From positions 1 through 64,000 of the forward strand of contig JAVTVY010018749.1 of the NCBI GenBank assembly GCA_036873755.1: a stretch of 64,000 nucleotides of DNA, read 5' to 3'. The notes below the pieces were generated by a model. The model saw nothing but the letters and a program-made list of their open reading frames with translations, ran no database searches and was not told the origin of the DNA. Positions 48,497-56,600 of the stretch are shown piece by piece. How positions within the stretch are numbered: position 1 is the first letter of the stretch; each line of letters opens with the position of its first letter. Source of the DNA: Hanleya hanleyi. Lineage: Eukaryota > Mollusca > Polyplacophora > Lepidopleurida > Hanleyidae. The translations under genes were made by a program, and so were the position numbers.

Positions 48497-49078
48497 TTAT
48501 TTGGTGATTTGCGCCCGGCGTTCAGAGGCCGACCACCGTTGTCGTGGATCCCACCGGGGATCGTAGTCGTTCGGGTACCGTTGCCGTGGTAAACGGTATT
48601 CACCGGATCGCCCTCTAGGTGTTAGCGTCGCGATGGTGGTGGTGGTGGGTGGTTGTCGTGATGTGGTGGAAGGCTCGTCGCTTCTCAGGGTAGATACGGG
48701 AGAGGTTGGCGGGATGAAAAGTGACCGCGTCGTGGGGCTGAGTGTGTGTGGTGATAGGGTCCGTAGTCTGAGGGTTGATACGGCATGCTGGCGGATGAAA
48801 AGAGGACTAGACCGCGTCGTGGACTGGATGGTATGTGGTGATCGCCGCGTCGTAGGAGCGAGAGTCGTGGTGGTGGTGGTGGAAGTGGTGGTGGAAGTGG
48901 TGGTGGTGGTGTTGGGTGGAGCAGCACTTGGACGAATGATGTTGAAACAGGATATCAGGTACGCCAAATCGTAGAAGACTCCTCCAAATAAGGTACCCAG
49001 AAGCACTACTAGACACACTACGGTACCCACTTGTCCTTTTCGAGTGCGTAGCAGTAAGGGTAGATGTGCACTATCCAT
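48497..49078 (-). CDS. Signal-anchored Thr/Ser-rich mucin-like membrane protein
   Basis: 193 residues. One strong transmembrane segment lies at residues ~17-42 (VGTVVCLVVLLGTLFGGVFY), then a poly-Thr/Ser-Thr stretch (~57-75) and further Thr/Ser/Pro- and Arg-rich text with repeated RSSPLFI/RTLSPHT-like units. It would be a type II or III membrane protein with a heavily O-glycosylated outer part. It might act at the particle or cell surface, but I recognise no homologue. A TATA box (TATAAATTC at 49121-49128, inside the integrase end) is ~45 bases upstream. The stop overlaps AAATAAAA. Confidence 0.6.
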   Translation of the reverse strand: MDSAHLPLLLRTRKGQVGTVVCLVVLLGTLFGGVFYDLAYLISCFNIIRPSAAPPNTTTTTSTTTSTTTTTTLAPTTRRSPHTIQSTTRSSPLFIRQHAVSTLRLRTLSPHTLSPTTRSLFIPPTSPVSTLRSDEPSTTSRQPPTTTTIATLTPRGRSGEYRLPRQRYPNDYDPRWDPRQRWSASERRAQITK

Positions 49079-49120
49079 GGTACAACCCTACACTGAAGGA
49101 TGTAGGCGATGTGAGGTAGA

Positions 49121-49128
49121 ATTTATAG
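49121..49128 (-). promoter_or_regulatory. TATA box for the mucin-like gene
   Basis: CGACTATAAATTC on the minus strand, overlapping the integrase stop and 43 bases before the ATG at 49078. Confidence 0.5.
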
Positions 49129-50245
49129 TCGTTTCATGTCACGGCCTGACACCCAGGAATTAAACGAACTGGGCCAACCTTGCCATTTGACGAAATGATA
49201 GGGGATGCCACGTCGACGTTCCGTTTTCAAAATCTTTTCCACCGTGTAGTAGTCTTTCCGTGTTTTCACTACGGGTTGTAATTCCGCCTCGTAAAACGTG
49301 CCTTGCAGTGTTTCTCCTTGTAGATCTTCCAGTTGATAGACGTGTGGCTGTCTTATGGCGAACGATGACAAAGTGCTCGTCACTCCAGTTGGGCAAGTAA
49401 CTTTTCTCAAATTGCCCTTTGACTTTACTGATCCGTACCACATCTCCGCGTTTGTAACGGGGTGACGTGAGTGGACTGGGGTCTATCGAGTACAGCGTAC
49501 GGCGCACTTGATGTTCGTTGCGTTCTGTCACATCGAGGGGAGCTCGCTGGATACTGCGATGATAGGCTCGATTGTACCCTTGGACCAGTTGAGGTAGCAC
49601 ATCGATGTACCGTCGGGCGTTTTTGGCGGTTAAATACTTGTACATTCGTCCTTTGAAGGTGCGATTGAATCGTTCCACGACAGAGGCTTTGGTCTCGTTG
49701 TACGTATGGAAGAAAAACACCTTCTGTTTCTTAAGAAAGGCTTGAAAGTGACGGTTGAGAAATTCTGTGCCTTCATCCGTTTGCAAATAGAGGGGTTTGC
49801 GTCCCGTCTTGAAAATCTGCTGGAACGCCCGTACCAGATTCTCTCCTGTTTTGGTGCGAATGGGCAGTACCCATGCGTACTTGGATAAAATATCGATACA
49901 GGTCAACATGTACCGATGTCCATCATTGTGGGGTGCAAATCGACTCATATCGACCAAATCAGCCTGCCATTGTGCGTCTACGCCTCCTACGATGACTCGG
50001 TTACGGCGAAAATGTCGTCGGGCTGCTCGATGTAAGCTATAAGTGTCTTGGGTTTTTAACCATTCTCGAACTTCAGTTCGACTGATGCCTTGGGAATGTG
50101 CAGCTCGAGCGAGCGCTCCCACAGCGCTATAAGCGGCTGGACTGGTAGGGTTGTAATACAAATCTGTTAACACCTTGTTCACAGTGGTACGCCACGTAGA
50201 TTCCTGCCGCCCAGCTTTTCTCATCCCCTTTCGGGTGCCCCTCAT
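49123..50245 (-). pseudogene. int: Polinton integrase (DDE) with chromodomain, frameshifted
   Basis: An open stretch of 361 codons (from 50245) has the N-terminal LYYNPTSPAAYSA and TYSLHRAARRHF block of Polinton integrases, then the catalytic core: D96 (QADLVDM), D157 (TDEGTEF) and E191 (VVERFNRTFKG). The C-terminal SH3-like part and the chromodomain (YYTVEKILKTERRRG; HFVKWQGWPSSFNSW) are read in another frame, 49123-49443. The frameshift is near 49370. The enzyme would insert the linear element DNA with a 6 bp stagger; the chromodomain suggests targeting to methylated histones. Confidence 0.9.
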
Positions 50246-50320
50246 CTGGGTGCCTGTCCGGGTTGCGCTGTGGTGTGTTCGCTTTATGAGTAGACACTGA
50301 CACTCTAGGCTGTGTGCACC

Positions 50321-51019
50321 CTATAGATATAGTACTTCATCGACCATGGGGATTACTTTTTCCAAGGCTGTCCATAGATCAGGGTCCAGAGTAAAACCAC
50401 CTCGCTTCAGACAGAGGAGTCGAGCAAAATAGGGACCGCGGAAAATGTAGACGTCGTCACACAGGTGAATGCTATCACCGTCCAGGTCACCCAACAGCAC
50501 CCGTTTCAAGGTAGTCTAGCCTTCCGGTGACAAAGAGACACGCGCTGGTTCAGACGTACACCAACACCTACTGTCGTCATCGATGAGCTCCACTCGTTTG
50601 GGGTACAACAATAGGGTGCAGCCAGGTGTAAGAGTACGGGTGGCTACAGAGTTCGCCTCGGGGTGCAGTAAGTCGTGGACGTCGGTGATAATAGCTTTCA
50701 GCGCCTGCCATAATGCCGGACGGAGTATGATAGAGGGACCACCACACTCTTCTAACCGGGGGCAAAAAGAATCATCTCCACCACTTCGTAGGTAGACACC
50801 TACTCCCACGTGCATGAAATCGACTTCGGGCTCTTTTCCCTGTAACAACCGTGTCAATAGAGCCCATCCTGCTAGGGTTAAACATAGCTTCACCTCTCGG
50901 GCATGTTCTTCGATGAGCTGCAGTTGATGGTCATAGACGATCAGGATGACGTCAGGCGTGAGTTGGAAGAAGGCTTGCTCCCCAAGTGCTCCGTGCGCTG
51001 CCATGGTGGTGAATGACAA
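50321..51019 (-). pseudogene. Multi-module PC4-like protein, split by an in-frame TAG
   Basis: Two open pieces in the same frame, 50516-51019 (167 codons) and 50321-50509 (62 codons), are parted only by TAG 50516-50518. I see three similar modules: QLQLIEEHAREVKLCLTLAG/WALLTRLL; HVGVGVYLRS...GPSIILRPALWQALKAI; and SIHLCDDVYIFRG...GGFTLDPDLWTALEKVI. Each is a beta strand pair followed by a (S/T)L-x3-x-W-x2-L helix, as in the PC4/p15 single-stranded DNA-binding fold. The assignment is by pattern only. The role may be in replication or transcription. A TATATA lies ~25 bases upstream (51042-51048). Confidence 0.55.
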
Positions 51020-51059
51020 AACACCGACGAGGCAGGCCTGTATATATCGAAGGGGTCCA

Positions 51060-52200
51060 CGTTGTGGTCTATTTTTTCCCCTTCGCGAAAGTCCGTGATC
51101 ACTCGGTAGTGTGTATTAAAACCCCTAGTCCGTAGCCGTACACGTTATAGGGCTTTTTTTCGTGCCTCTCTCTATCCGTACCCGTATACGTTATAGTTTC
51201 TATTCCATCCCTACCTTCGTGAAAGTCCGTGATCATTCGGGCTGTAATGTTATAGAGATAGGAATGCATTTAACCTAGGAATTGGCCATAGGCAATTTTG
51301 TACAAAATCAGCGGATTGAAAATTAACCCAGGAAGGGTTGGGCGCGCGGACGTCGGCGAAGGCACCAATCAGCGACGCGTACATGAATTCTAATGTTATA
51401 GATATACGTAATCATTTAACCTGGAGAATTGACTATAGCCAATTTTGCGCAAAAAGTGAGGATTCTGCGGGGACCCAGCAGGCATGACTCGCGCCTAAAT
51501 TAGACCAATCAGCGACGCGTAGATGAACTCTAATGGTATAGAGATAGGAATGGATTTAACATAGGAATTTGCTATAGCGATTTTGTGTAAAATGAGGGGA
51601 TTCTGACGTGACCCAGAATGCATCACTCGCGCCAATACATAGCTGTACATGCATTCGGCTAGAGAAAATGTTTCAGGGCCAACCCTAATGTTATAGAGAT
51701 AGGAAAGGATTTTAACATGGGAATTGGCCATAGTAATTTTGTGCCTAAAATTGGACCAATCAGCGACGCGTAGTTCAACTCTAATGTTATTAGAGATACG
51801 AAAAAAATGTTTCAGGGCCAACCCTAATGTTATAGAAATAGGAATGCATTTAACATGGAGAATTTGCTATAGGCAATTTTGTGCAAAATCTGAGGATTGT
51901 AAATTAATCCAGGAAGGGTTGGGCACGCGGACGTCGGCGAAGGCACCAATCAGCGACGCGTACATCAATTCTAATGTTATAGACATATGCAATCATTTAA
52001 CATGGGAATTGGCCATAGCGAATTTCGTGCAAAAACAGCGGATTGTAAATTAACCCAGGAAGGTATGCGGCGCGCTATATTGGCCAATCAGCAGTCCCGA
52101 ATAAGAGCCAATGAGCTATCAATAAAAGAGCCAATGAGCTATCAATAAAAAGAACCAATGAAGCCAGCATCACCCCATTGAAACAGCCAATGAAAGTCTA
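51060..52200. repeat. Accessory-region repeat field A
   Basis: No gene. It is built of ~140-150 bp diverged modules, each with TAATGTTATAGAGATAGG, CATTTAACNTGGGAATTGGC, CAATTTTGTGCAAAATC, CCAATCAGCGACGCGTA and, in two, CGCGGACGTCGGCGAA. The start has two copies of GAAAGTCCGTGATCA (51087, 51225). The half hairpin TTTCAGGGCCAACCC appears at ~51670 and ~51811. Confidence 0.6.
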
Positions 52201-52219
52201 CTCTAGTTTCAGTATAAAG
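52084..52219 (+). promoter_or_regulatory. Five CCAAT boxes and a TATA box
   Basis: CCAAT at about 52084, 52108, 52131, 52155 and 52187, some within repeated GAGCCAATGAGCTATCAATA units, then TATAAAG at 52213-52219, ~68 bases before the ATG at 52287. Multiple CCAAT boxes close to a TATA box are typical of replication-dependent histone promoters. Confidence 0.6.
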
Positions 52220-52286
52220 CCAGCGGGAGAGTGGGGAGCGTCATTCCAAATACCTTTGCCAGACTGACAAGAACGTATCAACCATA

Positions 52287-52805
52287 TTGAAGAAAATGAA
52301 CAACAACAGGGTAGCTAAGATGTCTACATCAAGAGCTTCGGGGCGAATAGTGGCGGCACGGAGGGAGGCACGGAGGGAGAGGGCAGAGGCGGTGAAAGCC
52401 ATAAAAGATTTTTGGCTGAGAGAAATTCAAGGATGGTGCGAACAAGTGGAGGACAACAACTACACATGGCAAACAGGCACAATTCTCCGCGCCCTCATCG
52501 TTACGGCAAGAACGGTAACCGATGAGGACTGGTTAAATCATGTGAGAGAGGCCCTGGACCAGGTGCACCCCCACCACCACCACCACCACCACCACCACCA
52601 CAACAACAACAAGTCCAGCCGGTGCCGGAATTCGTCGACATCAGTGCCATTCCACCAGCGCACTTTCTACAAGATCTGCCCATTGATGTCGACGATGACC
52701 CACAACAACATCAACATCGGTACCGGCTGGAACCTGGCCGCTACTTCTCAGTCAGCAATTTTTCGGAGTAGACAGGAAAACTCCCCCCTGAATAAAACAG
52801 GGTAA
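52287..52805 (+). CDS. Accessory protein of unknown function with histone-type 3' end
   Basis: The clear part is residues 1-92: a basic N terminus (SGRIVAARREARRERAEAV) and a helical segment with Trp residues (IKDFWLREIQGWCEQV; DEDWLNHVREALDQV). After it this frame reads a run of ten histidines from a CAC/CCA trinucleotide repeat. The +1 frame there reads Pro/Gln and then an acidic stretch to a TAG at 52768-52770. I suspect a one-base change in the C5 run at 52568-52572, so the true C terminus is uncertain. The ATG at 52320 is an alternative start. A histone-like stem-loop follows at 52822. No homologue recognised. Confidence 0.5.
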   Translation: MKKMNNNRVAKMSTSRASGRIVAARREARRERAEAVKAIKDFWLREIQGWCEQVEDNNYTWQTGTILRALIVTARTVTDEDWLNHVREALDQVHPHHHHHHHHHHNNNKSSRCRNSSTSVPFHQRTFYKICPLMSTMTHNNINIGTGWNLAATSQSAIFRSRQENSPLNKTG

Positions 52806-52821
52806 ACAAATTGACCTCAAC

Positions 52822-52837
52822 GGCCCTTTTCAGGGCC
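52822..52837 (+). terminator. Histone-type 3' stem-loop, gene at 52287
   Basis: GGCCCTTTTCAGGGCC: 6 bp stem, four-base loop, followed by ACCCC and, 12 bases on, a purine-rich CCGAAAGGGGAA like a histone downstream element. It lies 52 bases after the TAG of the likely reading frame. Confidence 0.75.
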
Positions 52838-52965
52838 ACCCCAATCTACCGAAAGGGGAACTTCTAACTTGGCACATTCAATTCAGGTCCTACATAATCT
52901 TCTCTCCTCTATATTCTATATAATTACCAATCTCCAACTCCAAAAAACAATCCCTGCCCCTCAAC

Positions 52966-52981
52966 GGCCCTTTTCAGGGCC
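52966..52981 (+). terminator. Histone-type 3' stem-loop, second tandem copy
   Basis: The same 16-base hairpin within a duplicated CCTCAACGGCCCTTTTCAGG context, followed by AACCCC. No gene ends directly before it; it is probably a duplicate of the one at 52822. Confidence 0.55.
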
Positions 52982-53029
52982 AACCCCTAGCCTTCCAACA
53001 CACAGGGTTTTTTTTCTCAGTGTTCAGGG

Positions 53030-53520
53030 CCAACCCATGCAAACAATTTTAGCCAATTTTGTGCAAAATCTGCGGATTGTAAATTAACCCAGGAAGTGTT
53101 GGGCGCGCGGACGTCGGCGAAGGCACCAATCAGCGACGCGTACATGAATTCTAATGTTATAGATATACGTAATCATTTAATCTGGAGAATTGACTATAGC
53201 CAATTTTGCCCAAAAAGTGAGGATTCTGCGGGGACCCAGCAGGCATGACTCACGCCTAAATTAGACCAATCAGCGACGCGTAGATGAACTCTAATGTTAT
53301 AGAGATAGGAATGGATTTAACATAGGAATTTGCTATAGCGAATTTTGTACAAAATCAGCGGATTGTAAATTAACCCAGGAAGGGTTGTGTGCGTCGCTGA
53401 TTGGTCTCTTCGCCGACGTCCGCGCGCTGGCTGAGACCCACAACGAAAAAAAATGTTTCAGGGCCAACCCTAATGTTATAGAGATAGGAATGCATTTAAC
53501 CTGGGAATTGATGTGTTATT
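53030..53520. repeat. Accessory-region repeat field B
   Basis: A second set of the same modules as 51060-52200 (TAATGTTATAGA at ~53151, 53290, 53470; CCAATCAGCGACGCGTA; CGCGGACGTCGGCGAA at 53106 and, inverted, 53409-53424). No gene. Confidence 0.6.
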
Positions 53521-53615
53521 TACCTATTGTTACCTAGGTATGTGTGTGTATGTGCAGGAGTTGGTGTTATTTTGTGCTTTGAATTAGAAAACTTCCTCTT
53601 TCGAAAAGATTGGGT

Positions 53616-53631
53616 GGCCCTGAAAAGGGAC
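53616..53631 (-). terminator. Histone-type 3' stem-loop for the left RING gene
   Basis: On the minus strand GTCCCTTTTCAGGGCC followed by ACCCA and then TTTTCGAAAGAGGAAG. The stem has one mismatch. It starts 18 bases after the RING gene stop at 53650. Confidence 0.7.
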
Positions 53632-53649
53632 TTTCGAAGATGTAAGGGG

Positions 53650-54366
53650 TTACATCGTTGGGAACAGGTCGGCTTGCCATCTCTGAGTACACACCGGGCA
53701 TTTCAGCGCTATGAGTTTACACACTATGGGGTTGTCAGCGCCCGTAGGCTCTGGTATTCGGGCATGTCGGTGAATACAGGATATACACAAGGCTTGATGG
53801 CCACATGGAAAAATGGCATATTTGGCAAATTGACTAGCGCATTCGACGCAGCGTAAATACTGTGCTGCTTTCCATCTTGTGTTTGGCGTCAGTCTTCTTC
53901 TTATTCCCATAGTGTAGTACTCCATCTCTTGCTGCTGTAACCTTACCATTTCTTGTTGTTCTTTTTTTTCTCTTTCTGTTGCTTGGTCTTCTTCCAGTAA
54001 TGGCGGCTGAAAAATAGCCATCTGTTCTTGTTCTTTTTTTCTCCTTTCTCTTTCTTGGTCTTGTTGGACATGTTGAACTTGGGCTTGTTCTTCATGTTGT
54101 TTGTAGACATCTTGTAGCACTCGGTCAAACCGGTCGCATTGGAGTGCAGTGACATCCGCTACCACTTGTGCTCCTGGGTCGTGTTCATTATCGCCGCCCT
54201 GTACCGGTTGGTGTTGTTCATCTATAAATAGGTCTTGTAATATATTATCCAGCCAATCTTCATCGTGTACCGTATCGATGAAATTCTCCTCTACCGGTGG
54301 TAGTTCATTATCTATGATTAACTCGTCTAATAGGTTGTCAATATCCATGATTTCAGCCATAGCCAT
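53650..54366 (-). CDS. RING-finger protein A (putative E3 ubiquitin ligase)
   Basis: 238 residues, frame intact. Residues 1-60 are very acidic with repeated DNLLDELI/DEDWLDNILQDLF motifs. Residues ~85-150 are a Gln/Glu/Lys coiled coil. The C terminus is a C3HC4 RING: C173-C176, C188-H190, C194-C197, C223-C226, with the FPCGH core seen in IAP-type RINGs but with a longer insert before the last pair. No BIR domain. It is predicted to ubiquitinate host or element proteins; IAP-like RINGs often act in apoptosis or innate signalling. The start lies at the edge of the palindrome and is shared in design with the opposite gene. Confidence 0.8.
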   Translation of the reverse strand: MAMAEIMDIDNLLDELIIDNELPPVEENFIDTVHDEDWLDNILQDLFIDEQHQPVQGGDNEHDPGAQVVADVTALQCDRFDRVLQDVYKQHEEQAQVQHVQQDQERERRKKEQEQMAIFQPPLLEEDQATEREKKEQQEMVRLQQQEMEYYTMGIRRRLTPNTRWKAAQYLRCVECASQFAKYAIFPCGHQALCISCIHRHARIPEPTGADNPIVCKLIALKCPVCTQRWQADLFPTM

Positions 54367-55391
54367 GATGTAGTTGTGAATGATTGGCTAGATACTGCAC
54401 GCTGTTTATAGTCTAACCGTAGAGCACGCGCATGAGTGCGCGGACGTCAGCGAAATCTCTCCATTAAAACCTGGTGCTGGCCTAGGCTGGCAAAAATTTT
54501 GTGTTTCTTTCCCAATTTTAAACCGGTGTGATATTGCAATAAATGCCAATGGACGCATAAAATTTATTTCAACTTCAATTGGGGCAACTCATCGTGTAGC
54601 GTTGAAAAATTCAGAAGGCTAGCGGCAGGGTAACTCACTATTTTTAATGATTTTATCGATTTTTAGACCCGTAATGTTATGGATAGGGTGGTATGGAAAA
54701 CCCGGTACACTTGAAATAAATCGGTTTACCTCGGTAAAAATACGTCAGCTATGTTCCTCACAGGCTTATAATGTCACCTTGAAAATTGCAGCCGGTTTAT
54801 CGAAAGAAAAGTAGGAATTTTTATCGTATCACACCGGCTACGGTAACACAACACTATACAGTCTACAGGCAAATGTGAGTACAGCTATGCATGTCAATGG
54901 CTGTGTTACCATAACCCGCGTAATACGATAAAAATTCCTACTTTTCTTTCGATAAACAGGCTGCAATTTTCAGGGTGACATTATAAGCCTGTGAGCAACA
55001 TACCTGATGTATTTTTACCGAGGAAAACCGATTTATTTCAAGTGTACCGGGTTTTCCATACCACCCTATCCATAACCTTACGGGTCTAAAAATCGATAAA
55101 ATCATTAAAAATAGTGAGTTACCCTGCTGCTAGCCTTCTGAATTTTTCAATGCTAGACGATGAGTTGCCCCAATTCAAGTTGAAATAAATTGTATACGTC
55201 CACTGGCATTTATTGCAAAATCACACCGGTTTAAAGTTGCAAAAGAAACACAAAATTTTTGCCAGCCTAGGCCAGCACCAGGTTTTGATGGAGAGATTTC
55301 GCTGACGTCCGCGCGTAACAATGGCGGCCAATGGCCGCCTAGACTATAAATAACGCGCAGTATCTAGCCATTCATTCACAATTACATGATG
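54364..55391. repeat. ~1.03 kb near-perfect palindrome between divergent RING genes
   Basis: Left arm 54364-54850 and right arm 54902-55391 are reverse complements with scattered differences, around a 51 bp spacer. Each arm runs from the spacer to the start codon of a RING gene and includes a TATA element (TATAAAC at ~54404-54410 on the minus strand, TATAAAT at ~55345-55351) and CGCGGACGTCAGCGAA. The right arm has an extra GGCGGCCAATGGCCGCC near 55323. Confidence 0.9.
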
Positions 55392-56227
55392 ACTACCAGA
55401 CGGAGGTTATTCAACGCACAAGATCCTAGGGAACGTAGGGAGGTGATTACCAGTGAAGAAGATGGCGATCATGTGACAATAATTACAAGCTTACAGCGGG
55501 TGCATACTATTGCCGATACGTTGAGACGGCGAAGTGAACAACAAGACCAAGAGGTCAGGGACACTTTGGACAATGAGGATGTCACTACGGACGATGAAGA
55601 ACTCCCCGATCTAGAGTGGTTAAACAGACCCCCAGCAAATACAGCGGCTACCCAAACGCCAACTACCACAACACCGACTACGGAAACAGGAACGCCAGCT
55701 ACCACACCGCCAACTGCAACAACAACAGGAATGACAACACTACCACCCTCTTGGGGCGAGGTGGCCCGCCTGAACGAACAGATTAATGAAATGAGGGAAG
55801 ACATGGATCAAATGGAAGATGTGAAGTGTAAACTACAACAACAACTGCATAAGGAAGAAATAAATCAAACTGCAGCGTGTGTACCAACGAGGAAACCAGG
55901 TACGTCCTGTTCCCGTGCGGTCACCTATGCCTATGTCGGGAATGCTGGGTATCACTAACATGTGTAGGGGGAACGTGCCACTGCAGTGAGACGGACGAAC
56001 TCCATTTAAAGATCAAGTGTCCCGTGTGTAGGACGTGGGTGTCCGGGGTGAAGCAAATCTCCGCTCGTAAAAAGAGTGTGATAACACTTTCCAAAGGCCC
56101 TTTTCAGGGCCACCCAATCTTTCCGAAAGCGGAAACTTCTAACTCAAAGCACAAAAAACACCAGCTCCCATCACCACACTCAATGAACACTAACACCCAT
56201 TTTGAATTTTCTACTATTTTTTATTAA
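55386..56227 (+). pseudogene. RING-finger protein B, RING in a second frame
   Basis: The N-terminal piece (55386-55958, 190 codons) has an acidic region, a Thr/Pro-rich linker (residues ~80-118) and a coiled coil (~128-158). The RING is read in another frame from about 55868: CTNEETRYVLFPCGHLCLCRECW ... KCPVCRTWV, IAP/LRSAM-like. The frameshift lies near 55870. That frame stays open to 56227, through a histone-type stem-loop; TGATAA at 56079-56084 in a neighbouring frame, just after an A5 run, looks like the original stop. No sequence similarity to RING protein A outside the RING. Confidence 0.75.
56096..56111 (+). terminator. Histone-type 3' stem-loop for the right RING gene
   Basis: CCAAAGGCCCTTTTCAGGGC with the final C and ACCCA: a perfect match to the metazoan histone pattern (AAA, 6 bp stem, TTTC loop, ACCCA). 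The purine-rich TTTCCGAAAGCGGAAAC follows 9 bases on. Confidence 0.8.
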
Positions 56228-56230
56228 CAT

Positions 56231-56600
56231 AATAGAATGAACGTGTTCACCACAGTAGACTCTGGGTATTGAATTTTTAATACAATTATACGCTATCAAG
56301 GCGCTTCAATGAACATAGAATGAACACAGAATGAACATAGAATGTAGGAATACGGTAAATGTCTGAATGTTTTCAATGCAACAAGACTTGAAATGTTCAA
56401 TATTTATACAACAAGACTAACACAGTAGAATGAACGTCTTCACCACAGTAAAACTCTGGGTATTGAATTTTTTTAATACAATTATACGCTATCAAGGCGC
56501 TTCAATGAACGTAGAATGTAGGAATACGGTAATGTCTGAATGTTTTCATTGCAACACAAGACTTGAAATGTTCAATAGTGATGCAACAAGACTTGTTTGA
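56231..56600. repeat. Tandem duplication (~190 bp) between RING B and the CARD gene
   Basis: The block TAGAATGAACGT[G/C]TTCACC...CTCTGGGTATTGAATTTTT...CTTGAAATGTTCAATA occurs at ~56231-56412 and again at ~56430-56580. The second copy reaches the 3' end of the CARD/PC4-like gene. TATTAAC/AATAAA-like sequences on the minus strand at ~56220 could be its polyadenylation site. Confidence 0.6.

Noticed and set aside
48633..48974. Val/Arg-rich plus-strand frame
   Set aside because: Shadow of the Thr-rich mucin-like gene on the other strand.
52572..52605. Deca-histidine tract as a metal-binding domain
   Set aside because: It arises from a CAC/CCA trinucleotide run and probably from reading the wrong frame after a one-base change in the C5 run; the alternative frame gives poly-Pro/Gln and a credible acidic tail.
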